A stretch of DNA of 64,000 nucleotides, taken from contig NZ_WAAT01000051.1 of assembly GCF_008806375.1 (NCBI RefSeq), positions 62,001 to 126,000 on the forward strand, given 5' to 3'. Positions 16,434-24,445 of this stretch are shown here, piece after piece (position 1 is the first letter of the stretch; each line of letters opens with the position of its first letter). This DNA is from Pseudotamlana haliotis (lineage in GTDB: Bacteria > Bacteroidota > Bacteroidia > Flavobacteriales > Flavobacteriaceae). Made by a program: the position numbers and the translations under genes. The notes beneath the pieces were generated by a model. The model saw only the letters and a program-made list of their open reading frames with translations. It was not told the origin of the DNA and made no database searches.

Positions 16434-17579
16434 ATGAAAACACGATTTAAAAATACACTCCACAAAATACACCTCTGGCTAGGCATGGCCTCAGGTTTGG
16501 TGGTCTTTATTGTAGCTATTACAGGTTGTGTTTATGTGTTTTCATATGAAATAAAAGATGTTATCTATAAAGATAGACATCATGTTTCCATACCAGAAAA
16601 CCCTACTAGAGTACCTATATCGCAGCTTATAGAAATCGCTGAAGGCGCTTTTAATAACACTTATAGCTTTCAAAATGTAATTATCCCAAATGACCCCGGT
16701 CATGCGGTAAGTATTAGCTTTACCGATGTTGATGGTACTGTTTTTGGATATCATAATTTCATGAAGTTCTATAAAACTGTTTCCTTAAACCCCTACAACG
16801 GAAAAATAATTTTTATAGAAAACACCAAATGGGAGTTTTTTAATGTCGTTCTAGCCATTCATATGAATCTATTTATGGGTTACAATGACGTAAGTCATTA
16901 TATTGTTGCTGGTGCCACATGGACTTTTGTTTTTATGCTTATTTCTGGCTTAATATTATGGTGGCCTAAAAAATCACAGCGCAAACAAAGCTTTAGCTTT
17001 AAATGGAAGAAAAGTTCGAAATGGCGACGTAAAAACTATGATTTGCACCGCATTTTTGGTTTCTATATGCTTGCAATAGCCTTAATTTTAGCTTTGACAG
17101 GCTTGATGTGGGCTTCAAAAAGCTTTAATGCCTCGGTGAAATGGGTAGCAAACGGCGGAAAAACAATCCCTTACGCGGCACTTTCTAAACCCGTGCAAAA
17201 CACAAATCCAGAACAACCGTTTGATGTGATTTTAAATACAGTAATCACTGATTACCCAGAATATGAGTTTCTGTTAATACGTAAACACCCTAAACCTAAT
17301 ATTCCCTATATTGTACGTGTTTACAAAAAAGACGAACAAAACTATAAACGTACCGAGCTCTATTTTGATAGAACCACGGCCGAGCTACTAAATACTTTTA
17401 CATTCTCTGATAAGAATAACGGTGAAAAAATACAAGCCCTAAATTACGATTTACATGTTGGGGCTATTGGTGGCTTACCAACCAAAATACTGGCCTTTTT
17501 AGCGAGTTTATTAATAGCCAGTTTACCGATTACGGGCTTTTTTATTTGGTACGGACGCAAGTATAAAAAGAAAAAATAG
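16434..17579 (+). CDS. PepSY-associated membrane protein, XusC-like reductase
   Basis: About 381 residues when started at MKTRFKNTLHKIHLWLGMA; the open frame extends 17 codons upstream but those codons lie inside the hairpin and look non-coding. Four or so membrane helices (about 13-38, 165-185, 210-235, 350-375) frame a periplasmic PepSY region. The conserved His in KIHLWLG, YDLHRIFGFY and YDLHVGAIGG could bind heme. Members next to siderophore receptors are thought to reduce or release siderophore-bound Fe(III) at the inner membrane. It completes the Xus-like trio but is separated from it by a strong hairpin. Confidence 0.82.
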   Translation: MKTRFKNTLHKIHLWLGMASGLVVFIVAITGCVYVFSYEIKDVIYKDRHHVSIPENPTRVPISQLIEIAEGAFNNTYSFQNVIIPNDPGHAVSISFTDVDGTVFGYHNFMKFYKTVSLNPYNGKIIFIENTKWEFFNVVLAIHMNLFMGYNDVSHYIVAGATWTFVFMLISGLILWWPKKSQRKQSFSFKWKKSSKWRRKNYDLHRIFGFYMLAIALILALTGLMWASKSFNASVKWVANGGKTIPYAALSKPVQNTNPEQPFDVILNTVITDYPEYEFLLIRKHPKPNIPYIVRVYKKDEQNYKRTELYFDRTTAELLNTFTFSDKNNGEKIQALNYDLHVGAIGGLPTKILAFLASLLIASLPITGFFIWYGRKYKKKK

Positions 17580-17641
17580 TTATAAATTTTACATAATTAA
17601 TTTATACATTTACCAAGTAGATTTTACGATAAGAAATCAAT

Positions 17642-17716
<75 letters not shown>

Positions 17717-17729
17717 AAGTGTTAATAGG

Positions 17730-17756
17730 GCTTCCAAGCGATTGGAGGCTTTTTTT
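17730..17756 (+). terminator. Terminator of the tRNA-Ala gene
   Basis: GCTTCCAA and TTGGAGGC form an 8-bp stem (one G-T pair) around GCGA, followed by seven T. It lies 14 bp after the tRNA. Confidence 0.8.
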
Positions 17757-17951
17757 ATGAGCCTGAGATAGCGCTCAATTTAGCGCGTGTTGTTGTAAGT
17801 TAGAATTATACAGAGAAGCGCAGAGGTTACACAGAGTTGCTCGAAGCTATATTTTAGATACCGATTACACTGGTTTTCACAGATTACACTTTACTACGCC
17901 TTTGCGACTCCACTGCAGACCAGAAGTGTTATTATGGATAAAATAAGTGAC
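17757..17951. other. Non-coding gap with degenerate repeat-like segments
   Basis: No gene is seen. Segments such as CAGAGAAGCGCAGAGGTTAC and GATTACACTGGTTTTCACAG contain internal near-repeats (ACAGAG/GCAGAGG; GATTACAC twice) and resemble decayed dispersed repeats common in Bacteroidota intergenic DNA. This cannot be confirmed from one window. Confidence 0.35.
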
Positions 17952-19403
17952 CTAAAACTTAATAGAAAACCCTGTGTAAACCCCAATGAAATAAGGGTTG
18001 AAATTCCCAGAGGTATTATCAAAAGTGTTGAATTGATATTTAAACATAGGCTCTAAATTCAGGTCTATTTTTTTTGTGAATTTATAGTTTAAACCGAGTC
18101 CGAGGTTGGCACTGTAACTGGTGTCGTTAATGTTATTAGCTTCACCAATATACGTGCTTGTACCATCTTCAGCATTAGAAATAATTTCGTTATCACTTAA
18201 AAAGAACGAGCTAAATCCGCCAATAATATTAACGCCCAATCGTTTTTGAGAAAGTGCGTATTGAATTTCTAAAGGCACTTCAATGTAGTCAAATGTTTGA
18301 TGAATAGATACATTAGTCGCTGTTAAAGGTTGTGCTGCATTGCTATCTGCAGCGGTAGAGGTCACCGAAATATTAGACGTTGTACTTGACACGTTCTGTA
18401 AGGCGCTAACACCTGCTCCTCGTGATTCATAGACAATAACATTGTTTGTGTTGTAGCCTAAGTTTACTTTGTTAATTCCCGAACGTATTTTTACACGGTT
18501 ATTTACGGCATAGCTGGTAGAAATACCATAACTCATATTCACATCGCCCGTTTTTTCGTTGTTAGAAAATTGTTGGTCAATGGATGAACCCTCACCTAAA
18601 CTATTAAAATACACCGGTGCCACATGAGTAGAGACACGCCATCTGTTTTGGTTTTGTTTAGTTTTAACAGGTCTGTTGTTTGCTGCTATGGCTTCTTCAA
18701 TTGTTTGTGTGTTTTTATTGGAGTCGTTGTTGCTTTCTGCAATAGCGTTATTGTTTTTTGAGACCTGAGCGATATGTGATTTAGCGGCTTCTTCATCAAT
18801 TAAAAAAGGGTCCTTGTTTTGAGTCGTGTTTTCTTGAGTAGATGACACTAATGCAGTATTCGAATTTATATTTTCTAAAGCAATGTCTTCAGAAGTATGC
18901 TGTTTTTCAGAGCTTGTCGCTATCGTAGTCATTGTGTTACTATGATGGCTGTTGTTTCCAGTTTTTTCTTCTGAATTTTTAGCTACAGATGAATTTTTAG
19001 AGGATGCTGTTTGTGGGTTGTCCGATTCTTCTGATGGTGTGTTTATTGCGTTTGTATGGCCTTCTGTATTGGTTTTAGAATCTGTTATGGCTGAATGGTC
19101 TTCTGAAGTCCTATTAATTGTTGTTTTAATGACTTCGGAAGCATTTTCAATCAGGATATCATTAGTATCTACTACTTGATGTTCGCCTTCTTTTTCATTG
19201 AAAAATGGCATTCCAATAGTAATAAAGAGTAAAAGAAGGGCTGCCACACCAGCATAGCGCCACCAAATAGGGATCACACGGCGCTTGTCTTCTTTTGAGT
19301 GAAGTTTAGCTTCTATATTGTTCCACACGGCATCGCTTGGGGTTGCTTCAAAGTCTTTAAAGCTTTCCTGGAATAACCGGTCTATGTGTTTCTTTTCAGC
19401 CAT
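17952..19403 (-). CDS. Membrane-spanning anti-sigma-like protein with outer-membrane beta-barrel domain
   Basis: 483 residues. Residues 1-45 (KKHIDRLFQESFKDFEATPS) form a soluble helical cytoplasmic segment like those of sigma-binding proteins; one membrane helix follows at about 47-66. Then comes a long Ser/Thr/Asn-rich linker to about 245, and finally a strand-rich barrel-like domain (NRWRVSTHVAPVYF ... GVYTGFSIKF). There is no cleavable signal, so the chain could run from cytoplasm through the periplasm to the outer membrane. Its ATG overlaps the sigma-factor stop (TAATG), which strongly suggests that it controls that sigma factor. This role is inferred from architecture and coupling. Confidence 0.72.
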   Translation of the reverse strand: MAEKKHIDRLFQESFKDFEATPSDAVWNNIEAKLHSKEDKRRVIPIWWRYAGVAALLLLFITIGMPFFNEKEGEHQVVDTNDILIENASEVIKTTINRTSEDHSAITDSKTNTEGHTNAINTPSEESDNPQTASSKNSSVAKNSEEKTGNNSHHSNTMTTIATSSEKQHTSEDIALENINSNTALVSSTQENTTQNKDPFLIDEEAAKSHIAQVSKNNNAIAESNNDSNKNTQTIEEAIAANNRPVKTKQNQNRWRVSTHVAPVYFNSLGEGSSIDQQFSNNEKTGDVNMSYGISTSYAVNNRVKIRSGINKVNLGYNTNNVIVYESRGAGVSALQNVSSTTSNISVTSTAADSNAAQPLTATNVSIHQTFDYIEVPLEIQYALSQKRLGVNIIGGFSSFFLSDNEIISNAEDGTSTYIGEANNINDTSYSANLGLGLNYKFTKKIDLNLEPMFKYQFNTFDNTSGNFNPYFIGVYTGFSIKF

Positions 19404-19945
19404 TATAAGGATTGTAAGTGTTCTGTGTTTTGGTAATCTTCAATAGTTGTTTTTAAAATCATTCGCGCTCGTGCCAAATTTGACTTTGAGGTGCCCACGC
19501 TAATATCTAATAGTTCTGCTATTTCTTTATGAGAATAGCCATCGAGAACGTAAAGATTAAAAACCAAGCGGTAGCGGTCTGGCAATTCTTGTATGATTTT
19601 TAATAGATAATCGATGGACACTTGGTCCTCATCAATTTCAATTTCTACGTCTTCAATGGCGTTTTCATTAACCAAGTCAAATACCTTCTCTGTTCGGTAT
19701 CGTTGTAAGGCGGTATTAACCGTAATACGTTTGAGCCACCCTTCAAAAGAGCCTTGGTTTTTATATTGTCCAATTTTTTTGAAAATTGTTAGAAAGGCAT
19801 CCTGCAGGTTGTCTTCCGCTTCAGCGCGATTGCGTGAATACTTCAAGCTTACCGCGAACAACTTGCTGGAAAACAACTTGTATAATTCGCCTTGGGCTTT
19901 AGTATTATTAGCTTTACAATTTTTTATGAGCAATTCTAGACTCAA
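19403..19945 (-). CDS. ECF-type RNA polymerase sigma-70 factor
   Basis: 180 residues. Region 2 is seen as EDNLQDAFLTIFKKIGQYKN with the GSFEGWLKRI and NTALQRYR segments, and region 4 as LPDRYRLVFNLYVLDGYSHK then EIAELLDISVGTSKSNLARAR, a helix-turn-helix that contacts the -35 element. Both are typical of group 4 (ECF) sigma factors. Translation is coupled to the following anti-sigma-like barrel gene by a TAATG overlap. The stress sensed is unknown; an envelope signal would suit the barrel partner. Confidence 0.9.
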   Translation of the reverse strand: MSLELLIKNCKANNTKAQGELYKLFSSKLFAVSLKYSRNRAEAEDNLQDAFLTIFKKIGQYKNQGSFEGWLKRITVNTALQRYRTEKVFDLVNENAIEDVEIEIDEDQVSIDYLLKIIQELPDRYRLVFNLYVLDGYSHKEIAELLDISVGTSKSNLARARMILKTTIEDYQNTEHLQSL

Positions 19946-19986
19946 TTGAACAGGGTTTAAAATGAATACTTAAAGTTACTCATTTG

Positions 19987-20403
19987 TTATGGGGTATCTA
20001 CAACTGGTACTTCAATTTCAAGATAAACATTTTCTCCGTCCTCATCTTCACCTTGCCAAAATTTGAAAATATATGAATCACGAGTAGTTGGAGTGAAGTT
20101 CAAAATATTGCTGACAAGAATATCATCTGTAGGTTCGCAATTATTGTAATCAAATACCAAGTTGTTTGGGGCTACGGTGCGTACGTTATCTTCTTTTCTG
20201 TAGTAGAAGTTATAGTATTCATAACATGTTGTTGGTTGGTAATAGAAGACTTCAATTTGATAGGTTTCACCACGTTCAAATTCTACAGGTATATCTACAC
20301 TATCAACAGGTAAAATGGCCGACCCAAAGGCGACACCTTCATCGTCAGTACTACATGATACAAAAAAGGTTAGAGTTACAAATAAGGCTATTAATCTTTT
20401 CAT
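19987..20403 (-). CDS. Hypothetical lipoprotein
   Basis: 138 residues with a lipobox ending FFVSC (Cys17) and an acidic stretch STDDEG after it. The mature part is strand-rich with several Tyr and two further Cys (TTCYEYYNFYY, NNCEPTDD) that could form a disulfide. No family is recognised. It lies 41 bp upstream of the sigma-factor gene on the same strand, so it may be co-transcribed with the sigma/anti-sigma pair and could relate to its envelope function. Confidence 0.65.
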   Translation of the reverse strand: MKRLIALFVTLTFFVSCSTDDEGVAFGSAILPVDSVDIPVEFERGETYQIEVFYYQPTTCYEYYNFYYRKEDNVRTVAPNNLVFDYNNCEPTDDILVSNILNFTPTTRDSYIFKFWQGEDEDGENVYLEIEVPVVDTP

Positions 20404-20474
20404 GACTTTATAGTTTTAGGGGTTTTACATATTTCTATGTAGATGCCTATAAATTGAAAAGGTTGCGTAGCCAG

Positions 20475-20503
20475 CAAAAAAAATCCCGAATTAACGGGAT
20501 TTT
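20475..20503 (-). terminator. Terminator of recA
   Basis: AAATCCCG and CGGGATTT pair over 8 bp around a 6-nt loop. On the minus strand the stem is followed by a run of at least five T. It lies about 30 bp downstream of the recA stop. Confidence 0.85.
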
Positions 20504-20529
20504 AAAGTTTTATACCAATTTAATTGGTG

Positions 20530-21531
20530 TTACATTTCTGAAACTATTTTTCGAACCTTGGTTTCAAGTTCTTCCATAAGTTCCGGATTATCTTTTATGA
20601 GTGTTTTTACAGCATCTCGACCTTGACCGAGTTTTGTTTCTTCGTAGCTAAACCAAGAACCACTCTTTTTAACGATTTCGTGTTCTACAGCTAAATCTAG
20701 GATTTCTCCTACTTTAGAGACCCCTTCACCGTACATAATGTCAAATTCTGCCATTTTAAAAGGTGGTGCTACCTTGTTTTTCACCACTTTTACTCTGGTT
20801 TTATTACCTGCTACATCACCATTGGTTTCCTTAATTTGCGTAGATCTTCTAATATCTAATCGAACCGACGCGTAAAATTTTAATGCATTACCACCAGTTG
20901 TAGTTTCTGGGTTTCCAAACATCACACCAATTTTTTCACGCAATTGGTTAATGAAGATAACTGTACACTTGGTTTTGCTAATAGAACCTGTTAGTTTTCT
21001 TAAGGCTTGAGACATTAAACGGGCATGAAGTCCCATTTTAGAGTCGCCCATTTCACCTTCAATCTCACTTTTTGGTGTTAAGGCCGCTACAGAATCGACT
21101 ACTACAATATCAATAGCACCAGAACGAATTAAGTTATCGGCAATTTCTAAAGCTTGCTCACCATTATCTGGTTGCGAAATAATTAAATTGTCAATATCAA
21201 CGCCTAATTTTTCAGCATAAAAACGATCAAAGGCATGCTCGGCATCAATAAATGCTGCAATACCTCCAGCCTTTTGAGCTTCCGCAATAGCGTGTAAAGT
21301 TAAAGTAGTTTTACCCGATGATTCTGGACCGTAAATTTCAATAACTCTTCCGCGCGGATAACCGCCAACGCCTAAAGCGATATCTAGACCTAAAGACCCC
21401 GAAGGAATAGCTTCTACGTCTACAATGGCAGAATCGCTCATTTTCATTACGGTTCCTTTTCCGTAGGCTTTATCTAGTTTGTCTAATGTAAGTTTTAGTG
21501 CTTTTAATTTCGCTTCTTTTTCGCTGCTCAT
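20530..21531 (-). CDS. recA: Recombinase RecA
   Basis: 333 residues, normal for RecA. The P-loop GPESSGKTT lies at about residues 66-74, preceded by [40 protein letters not shown] is the Walker B region with loop L1, and [20 protein letters not shown] is the DNA-binding loop L2 region. RecA forms filaments on single-stranded DNA, catalyses strand exchange and triggers LexA self-cleavage. The gene is monocistronic, with its own terminator. No LexA-type box could be assigned in the short upstream region. Confidence 0.98.
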   Translation of the reverse strand: MSSEKEAKLKALKLTLDKLDKAYGKGTVMKMSDSAIVDVEAIPSGSLGLDIALGVGGYPRGRVIEIYGPESSGKTTLTLHAIAEAQKAGGIAAFIDAEHAFDRFYAEKLGVDIDNLIISQPDNGEQALEIADNLIRSGAIDIVVVDSVAALTPKSEIEGEMGDSKMGLHARLMSQALRKLTGSISKTKCTVIFINQLREKIGVMFGNPETTTGGNALKFYASVRLDIRRSTQIKETNGDVAGNKTRVKVVKNKVAPPFKMAEFDIMYGEGVSKVGEILDLAVEHEIVKKSGSWFSYEETKLGQGRDAVKTLIKDNPELMEELETKVRKIVSEM

Positions 21532-21635
21532 GGCTCTGTTTGTTTACTGAAAATTGGAGGGCTAAAATACTATAAGTTTTATCATAACACAATAATAGTT
21601 TTCAACATAAAATTATTGGTAGGCAGAATACTATC

Positions 21636-21752
21636 ATGAATAACAGAAAAAATTCTACTGTAAATTACGCAACCTTTTTAATGGATTTGCATCATAGAAA
21701 AAGATATGAAGCTAGAACGCTTGATGTTTTATATTTAAAATTGTGTGACTAA
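21636..21752 (+). CDS. Small protein (38 residues) with its own terminator
   Basis: An ATG at 21636 opens MNNRKNSTVNYATFLMDLHH followed by a basic helix-like tail ending LYLKLCD. The stop is 11 bp before a perfect 11-bp terminator stem, and the frame lies alone in the recA-trhO gap. The gene-terminator spacing makes a real small gene plausible; a small RNA is the alternative. No homolog is recalled with certainty. Confidence 0.5.
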   Translation: MNNRKNSTVNYATFLMDLHHRKRYEARTLDVLYLKLCD

Positions 21753-21762
21753 CTCAATACTA

Positions 21763-21795
21763 AGCACTTAAACTTTGGTTTAAGTGCTTTTTTTA
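21763..21795 (+). terminator. Strong intrinsic terminator after the 38-residue gene
   Basis: AGCACTTAAAC at 21763-21773 pairs perfectly with GTTTAAGTGCT at 21778-21788 around the loop TTTG, followed by a T-run. Confidence 0.88.
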
Positions 21796-21826
21796 TGCTA
21801 AAAAGACTTAATCTCCTAGAAAATCG

Positions 21827-21834
21827 TACCTTTG
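21827..21834 (+). promoter_or_regulatory. -7 box of the trhO operon promoter
   Basis: TACCTTTG followed by CAGCTT matches the TAnnTTTG consensus, 43 bp before the trhO start and just after the upstream terminator. The -33 region is weak (CTTA about 18 bp upstream). Confidence 0.6.
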
Positions 21835-21877
21835 CAGCTTCAAAAAATAGTCTTTAACCTTATAAAATTAGTATAGC

Positions 21878-22957
21878 ATGCAACTGTACAATAAATTAAG
21901 TGCCAAAGAAAGAGCAGAATTAATCGAAAAAGCCGGAAAGGATCGATTAACACTTTCTTTTTATCAATATGCCAAAATTGACTGCCCTCAAGAATTTCGT
22001 GATCAGTTATTTATAGTTTGGGAGAAACTAGACGTTTTAGGACGTATTTATGTGGCTACCGAAGGTATAAATGCCCAATTGTCTTTACCAGCCGATCGTT
22101 TTAATGATTTTAAAGCACATCTCGATACCATCGATTTTTTAAAAGATATCCGTTTGAATATTGCCGTTGAGCAAGACAACATGTCTTTTTTAAAGCTGAA
22201 AGTAAAGGTGCGTAACAAAATTGTGGCCGATGGGTTAAATGATGATACGTTTGATGTGACGAACAAAGGTGTGCACCTTTCAGCAAAAGAGTTTAACGAT
22301 ATGTTAGCGAATCCAAATACGGTTTGTGTAGATATGCGTAACCATTACGAAAGTGAAATTGGTCATTTTGATGGGGCAGTAACACCAGATGTTGATACGT
22401 TTAGAGAATCGTTAGATATTATTGAAGCTGATTTAAAAGAGCATAAAGAAGAAAAAAATTTATTGATGTATTGCACCGGCGGTATACGTTGTGAAAAAGC
22501 TAGTGCATATTATAAACATAAAGGTTTTAAAAACGTTTTTCAGCTTGAAGGCGGTATTATTGAATACACCAGACAGATTAACGAAGAAGGCCTAGAAAAT
22601 AAATTCATAGGCAAGAATTTTGTTTTTGATGAACGTCGTGCTGAAAAAATTAGCGACGATGTGATTGCGCGCTGCCACCAATGTGGTAGCCCAGCAGATA
22701 TTCATACCAACTGTGCCAATGATGCTTGTCACTTACTTTTTATCCAGTGTGATAGCTGTAAAGAAGACATGAATTATTGCTGTTCTGAGAACTGCAAAGA
22801 AATACATGCGCTCCCTTTTGAAGAGCAAAAAGCCCTTCGTAAAGGCCAAGCCAATAGCAACGACATTTTCAAGAAAGGACGTGCCGACCACTTACCTTAC
22901 AAAAAGGATTTACGTAATATTTTCGAAACACTGAAAGTAGATAAACTTAAAGACTAA
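21878..22957 (+). CDS. trhO: tRNA uridine(34) hydroxylase, rhodanese family (TrhO/YceA)
   Basis: 359 residues. An N-terminal acylphosphatase-like domain (about 1-115) contains GRIYVATEGINAQLSLP; a rhodanese domain (about 130-240) has the active Cys in CTGGIRCEKAS near residue 198; the C-terminus carries a Cys-rich zinc-like cluster (CHQCGSPAD, CDSCKEDMNYCC). TrhO uses oxygen to make 5-hydroxyuridine at position 34 of tRNAs. The next gene, 4 bp away, encodes a U32 protein like TrhP, the oxygen-independent enzyme for the same modification, so both routes are in one operon. Confidence 0.92.
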   Translation: MQLYNKLSAKERAELIEKAGKDRLTLSFYQYAKIDCPQEFRDQLFIVWEKLDVLGRIYVATEGINAQLSLPADRFNDFKAHLDTIDFLKDIRLNIAVEQDNMSFLKLKVKVRNKIVADGLNDDTFDVTNKGVHLSAKEFNDMLANPNTVCVDMRNHYESEIGHFDGAVTPDVDTFRESLDIIEADLKEHKEEKNLLMYCTGGIRCEKASAYYKHKGFKNVFQLEGGIIEYTRQINEEGLENKFIGKNFVFDERRAEKISDDVIARCHQCGSPADIHTNCANDACHLLFIQCDSCKEDMNYCCSENCKEIHALPFEEQKALRKGQANSNDIFKKGRADHLPYKKDLRNIFETLKVDKLKD

Positions 22958-22961
22958 GGTC

Positions 22962-24206
22962 ATGCAAAAAATTGAATTAATGGCGCCAGCAGGGAATTTT
23001 GAATCCTTACAGGCAGCCCTAGATAATGGTGCAGATTCTGTTTATTTTGGCGTTGAACAGTTAAATATGCGTGCGCGTGCAACGGTAAATTTTACCCTTG
23101 ATGATTTAGATGAGATTGTAAAACGCTGTGAAGCTAAAAACGTTAGAAGTTATTTAACCTTAAACACCATCATTTACGATCATGATTTATCGATTGTAAA
23201 AACCTTGGTTAAAAAAGCCAAAGAAGCCAATATTACTGCAGTCATTGCTATGGATCAAGCCGTGATTTCTATGGCGCGAGAAGTGGGGATGGAAGTGCAT
23301 ATTTCTACTCAAATCAACATCACGAATATTGAAACGGTTAAGTTTTACGCTATGTTTGCCGATACCATGGTGCTGAGCCGTGAGTTAAGCTTACGCCAGG
23401 TTACGATGATTACCGAGCAAATTGAAAAAGAACAAATCAAAGGCCCTTCAGGAAGACTTGTAGAAATAGAGATTTTTGGTCATGGTGCCTTGTGTATGGC
23501 GGTTTCAGGGAAGTGTTATTTGAGTTTGCATTCTGATAATTCTTCAGCTAATCGTGGGGCTTGTAAGCAAAATTGTAGAAAAAAATATACGGTTGTTGAT
23601 CAGGAAACTGGTTTTGAAATGGAGCTAGATAACGAATACATCATGTCGCCTAAAGATTTGTGTACCATCGATTTTTTAAATGAAGTGGCCGATGCTGGTA
23701 TCAAAGTTTTAAAAATTGAAGGCCGTGGTCGAGCACCAGAATATGTAGCTAAAGTGATTCGTTGTTACCGTGAAGCTATTGATAGTATTGAAAACGGTAC
23801 TTATAGCAAAGAGGAAGTTATTGAATGGATGAAAACTTTAGAAACCGTTTATAACCGTGGGTTCTGGAGTGGCTATTACTTAGGTCAGAAATTGGGCGAG
23901 TGGAGTAAAGGCTCTGGTTCTCATGCCACACAAAAGAAAGTGTATATTGGTAAAGGCACACATTATTTCCCAAAAGCTGAAGTCGGTGAGTTTAAAATTG
24001 AAGCCTATAACATAAATGTAGGTGATACCATTTTAGTCACAGGACCATCAACTGGGGCTCAAGAATTTGTTGTTGAAGCGTTTTTCGTGAACGATCAAAA
24101 AGTAAGCGAAGGGAAAAAAGGCGATATGGTGACGATTAAATTGCCGTTTAGAATCCGCCAATCTGATAAACTTTATAAGATTGTTGAAAATAAAGTAGAA
24201 GCCTAA
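22962..24206 (+). CDS. Peptidase U32 family protein, probable TrhP-type tRNA hydroxylation protein
   Basis: 414 residues. The N-terminal TIM-barrel part opens KIELMAPAGNFESLQAALDN with GADSVYFG, typical of U32 proteins. Conserved Cys appear in FGHGALCMAVSGKCYLS and GACKQNCRKKY, a pattern that binds an iron-sulfur cluster in this family; IKVLKIEGRGRAPEYV is the U32 signature. TrhP (YegQ) makes 5-hydroxyuridine-34 using prephenate and Fe-S chemistry. Placement between trhO and a ferredoxin gene supports that role over RlhA or a protease. Its stop overlaps the ferredoxin start (TAATG). Confidence 0.82.
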   Translation: MQKIELMAPAGNFESLQAALDNGADSVYFGVEQLNMRARATVNFTLDDLDEIVKRCEAKNVRSYLTLNTIIYDHDLSIVKTLVKKAKEANITAVIAMDQAVISMAREVGMEVHISTQINITNIETVKFYAMFADTMVLSRELSLRQVTMITEQIEKEQIKGPSGRLVEIEIFGHGALCMAVSGKCYLSLHSDNSSANRGACKQNCRKKYTVVDQETGFEMELDNEYIMSPKDLCTIDFLNEVADAGIKVLKIEGRGRAPEYVAKVIRCYREAIDSIENGTYSKEEVIEWMKTLETVYNRGFWSGYYLGQKLGEWSKGSGSHATQKKVYIGKGTHYFPKAEVGEFKIEAYNINVGDTILVTGPSTGAQEFVVEAFFVNDQKVSEGKKGDMVTIKLPFRIRQSDKLYKIVENKVEA

Positions 24207-24433
24207 TGGTTGTCATTACCTTACAACGAAAAAAATGTATTGGCTGTAATTACTGTGTGGAGTTGGCACCAAGCCAGTTTCAAATGTCTAAAAAAGACGG
24301 GAAGTCTGTTTTACTGCAAAGTCAAGAAAAAAAAGGTTTTTTTACGCTGAAAAGCAATGATTTTTCTATCTTGGAAGCTTGTGAAAACGCAGCAAAAGCC
24401 TGTCCGGTAAAAATAATAACAGTTAAAAACTAG
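24206..24433 (+). CDS. Ferredoxin
   Basis: 75 residues with CIGCNYC near the N-terminus and CENAAKACPVK near the end. Three Cys of the first motif plus the final Cys-Pro fit a single-cluster ferredoxin of the Fer4 group ([4Fe-4S] or [3Fe-4S]); a second cluster is not apparent. Translation is coupled to the U32 gene by a 1-bp overlap, and a radical SAM gene follows after 12 bp. It could supply electrons to either Fe-S enzyme. Confidence 0.85.
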   Translation: MVVITLQRKKCIGCNYCVELAPSQFQMSKKDGKSVLLQSQEKKGFFTLKSNDFSILEACENAAKACPVKIITVKN

Positions 24434-24445
24434 TCATAGCCTTAA

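Noticed and set aside
11071-17579. Polysaccharide utilization locus made of the GH5 gene and the TonB receptor
   Set aside because: The receptor is followed by DUF4374 and PepSY genes rather than a SusD-like gene, and the GH5 gene is divergent, so iron uptake fits better.
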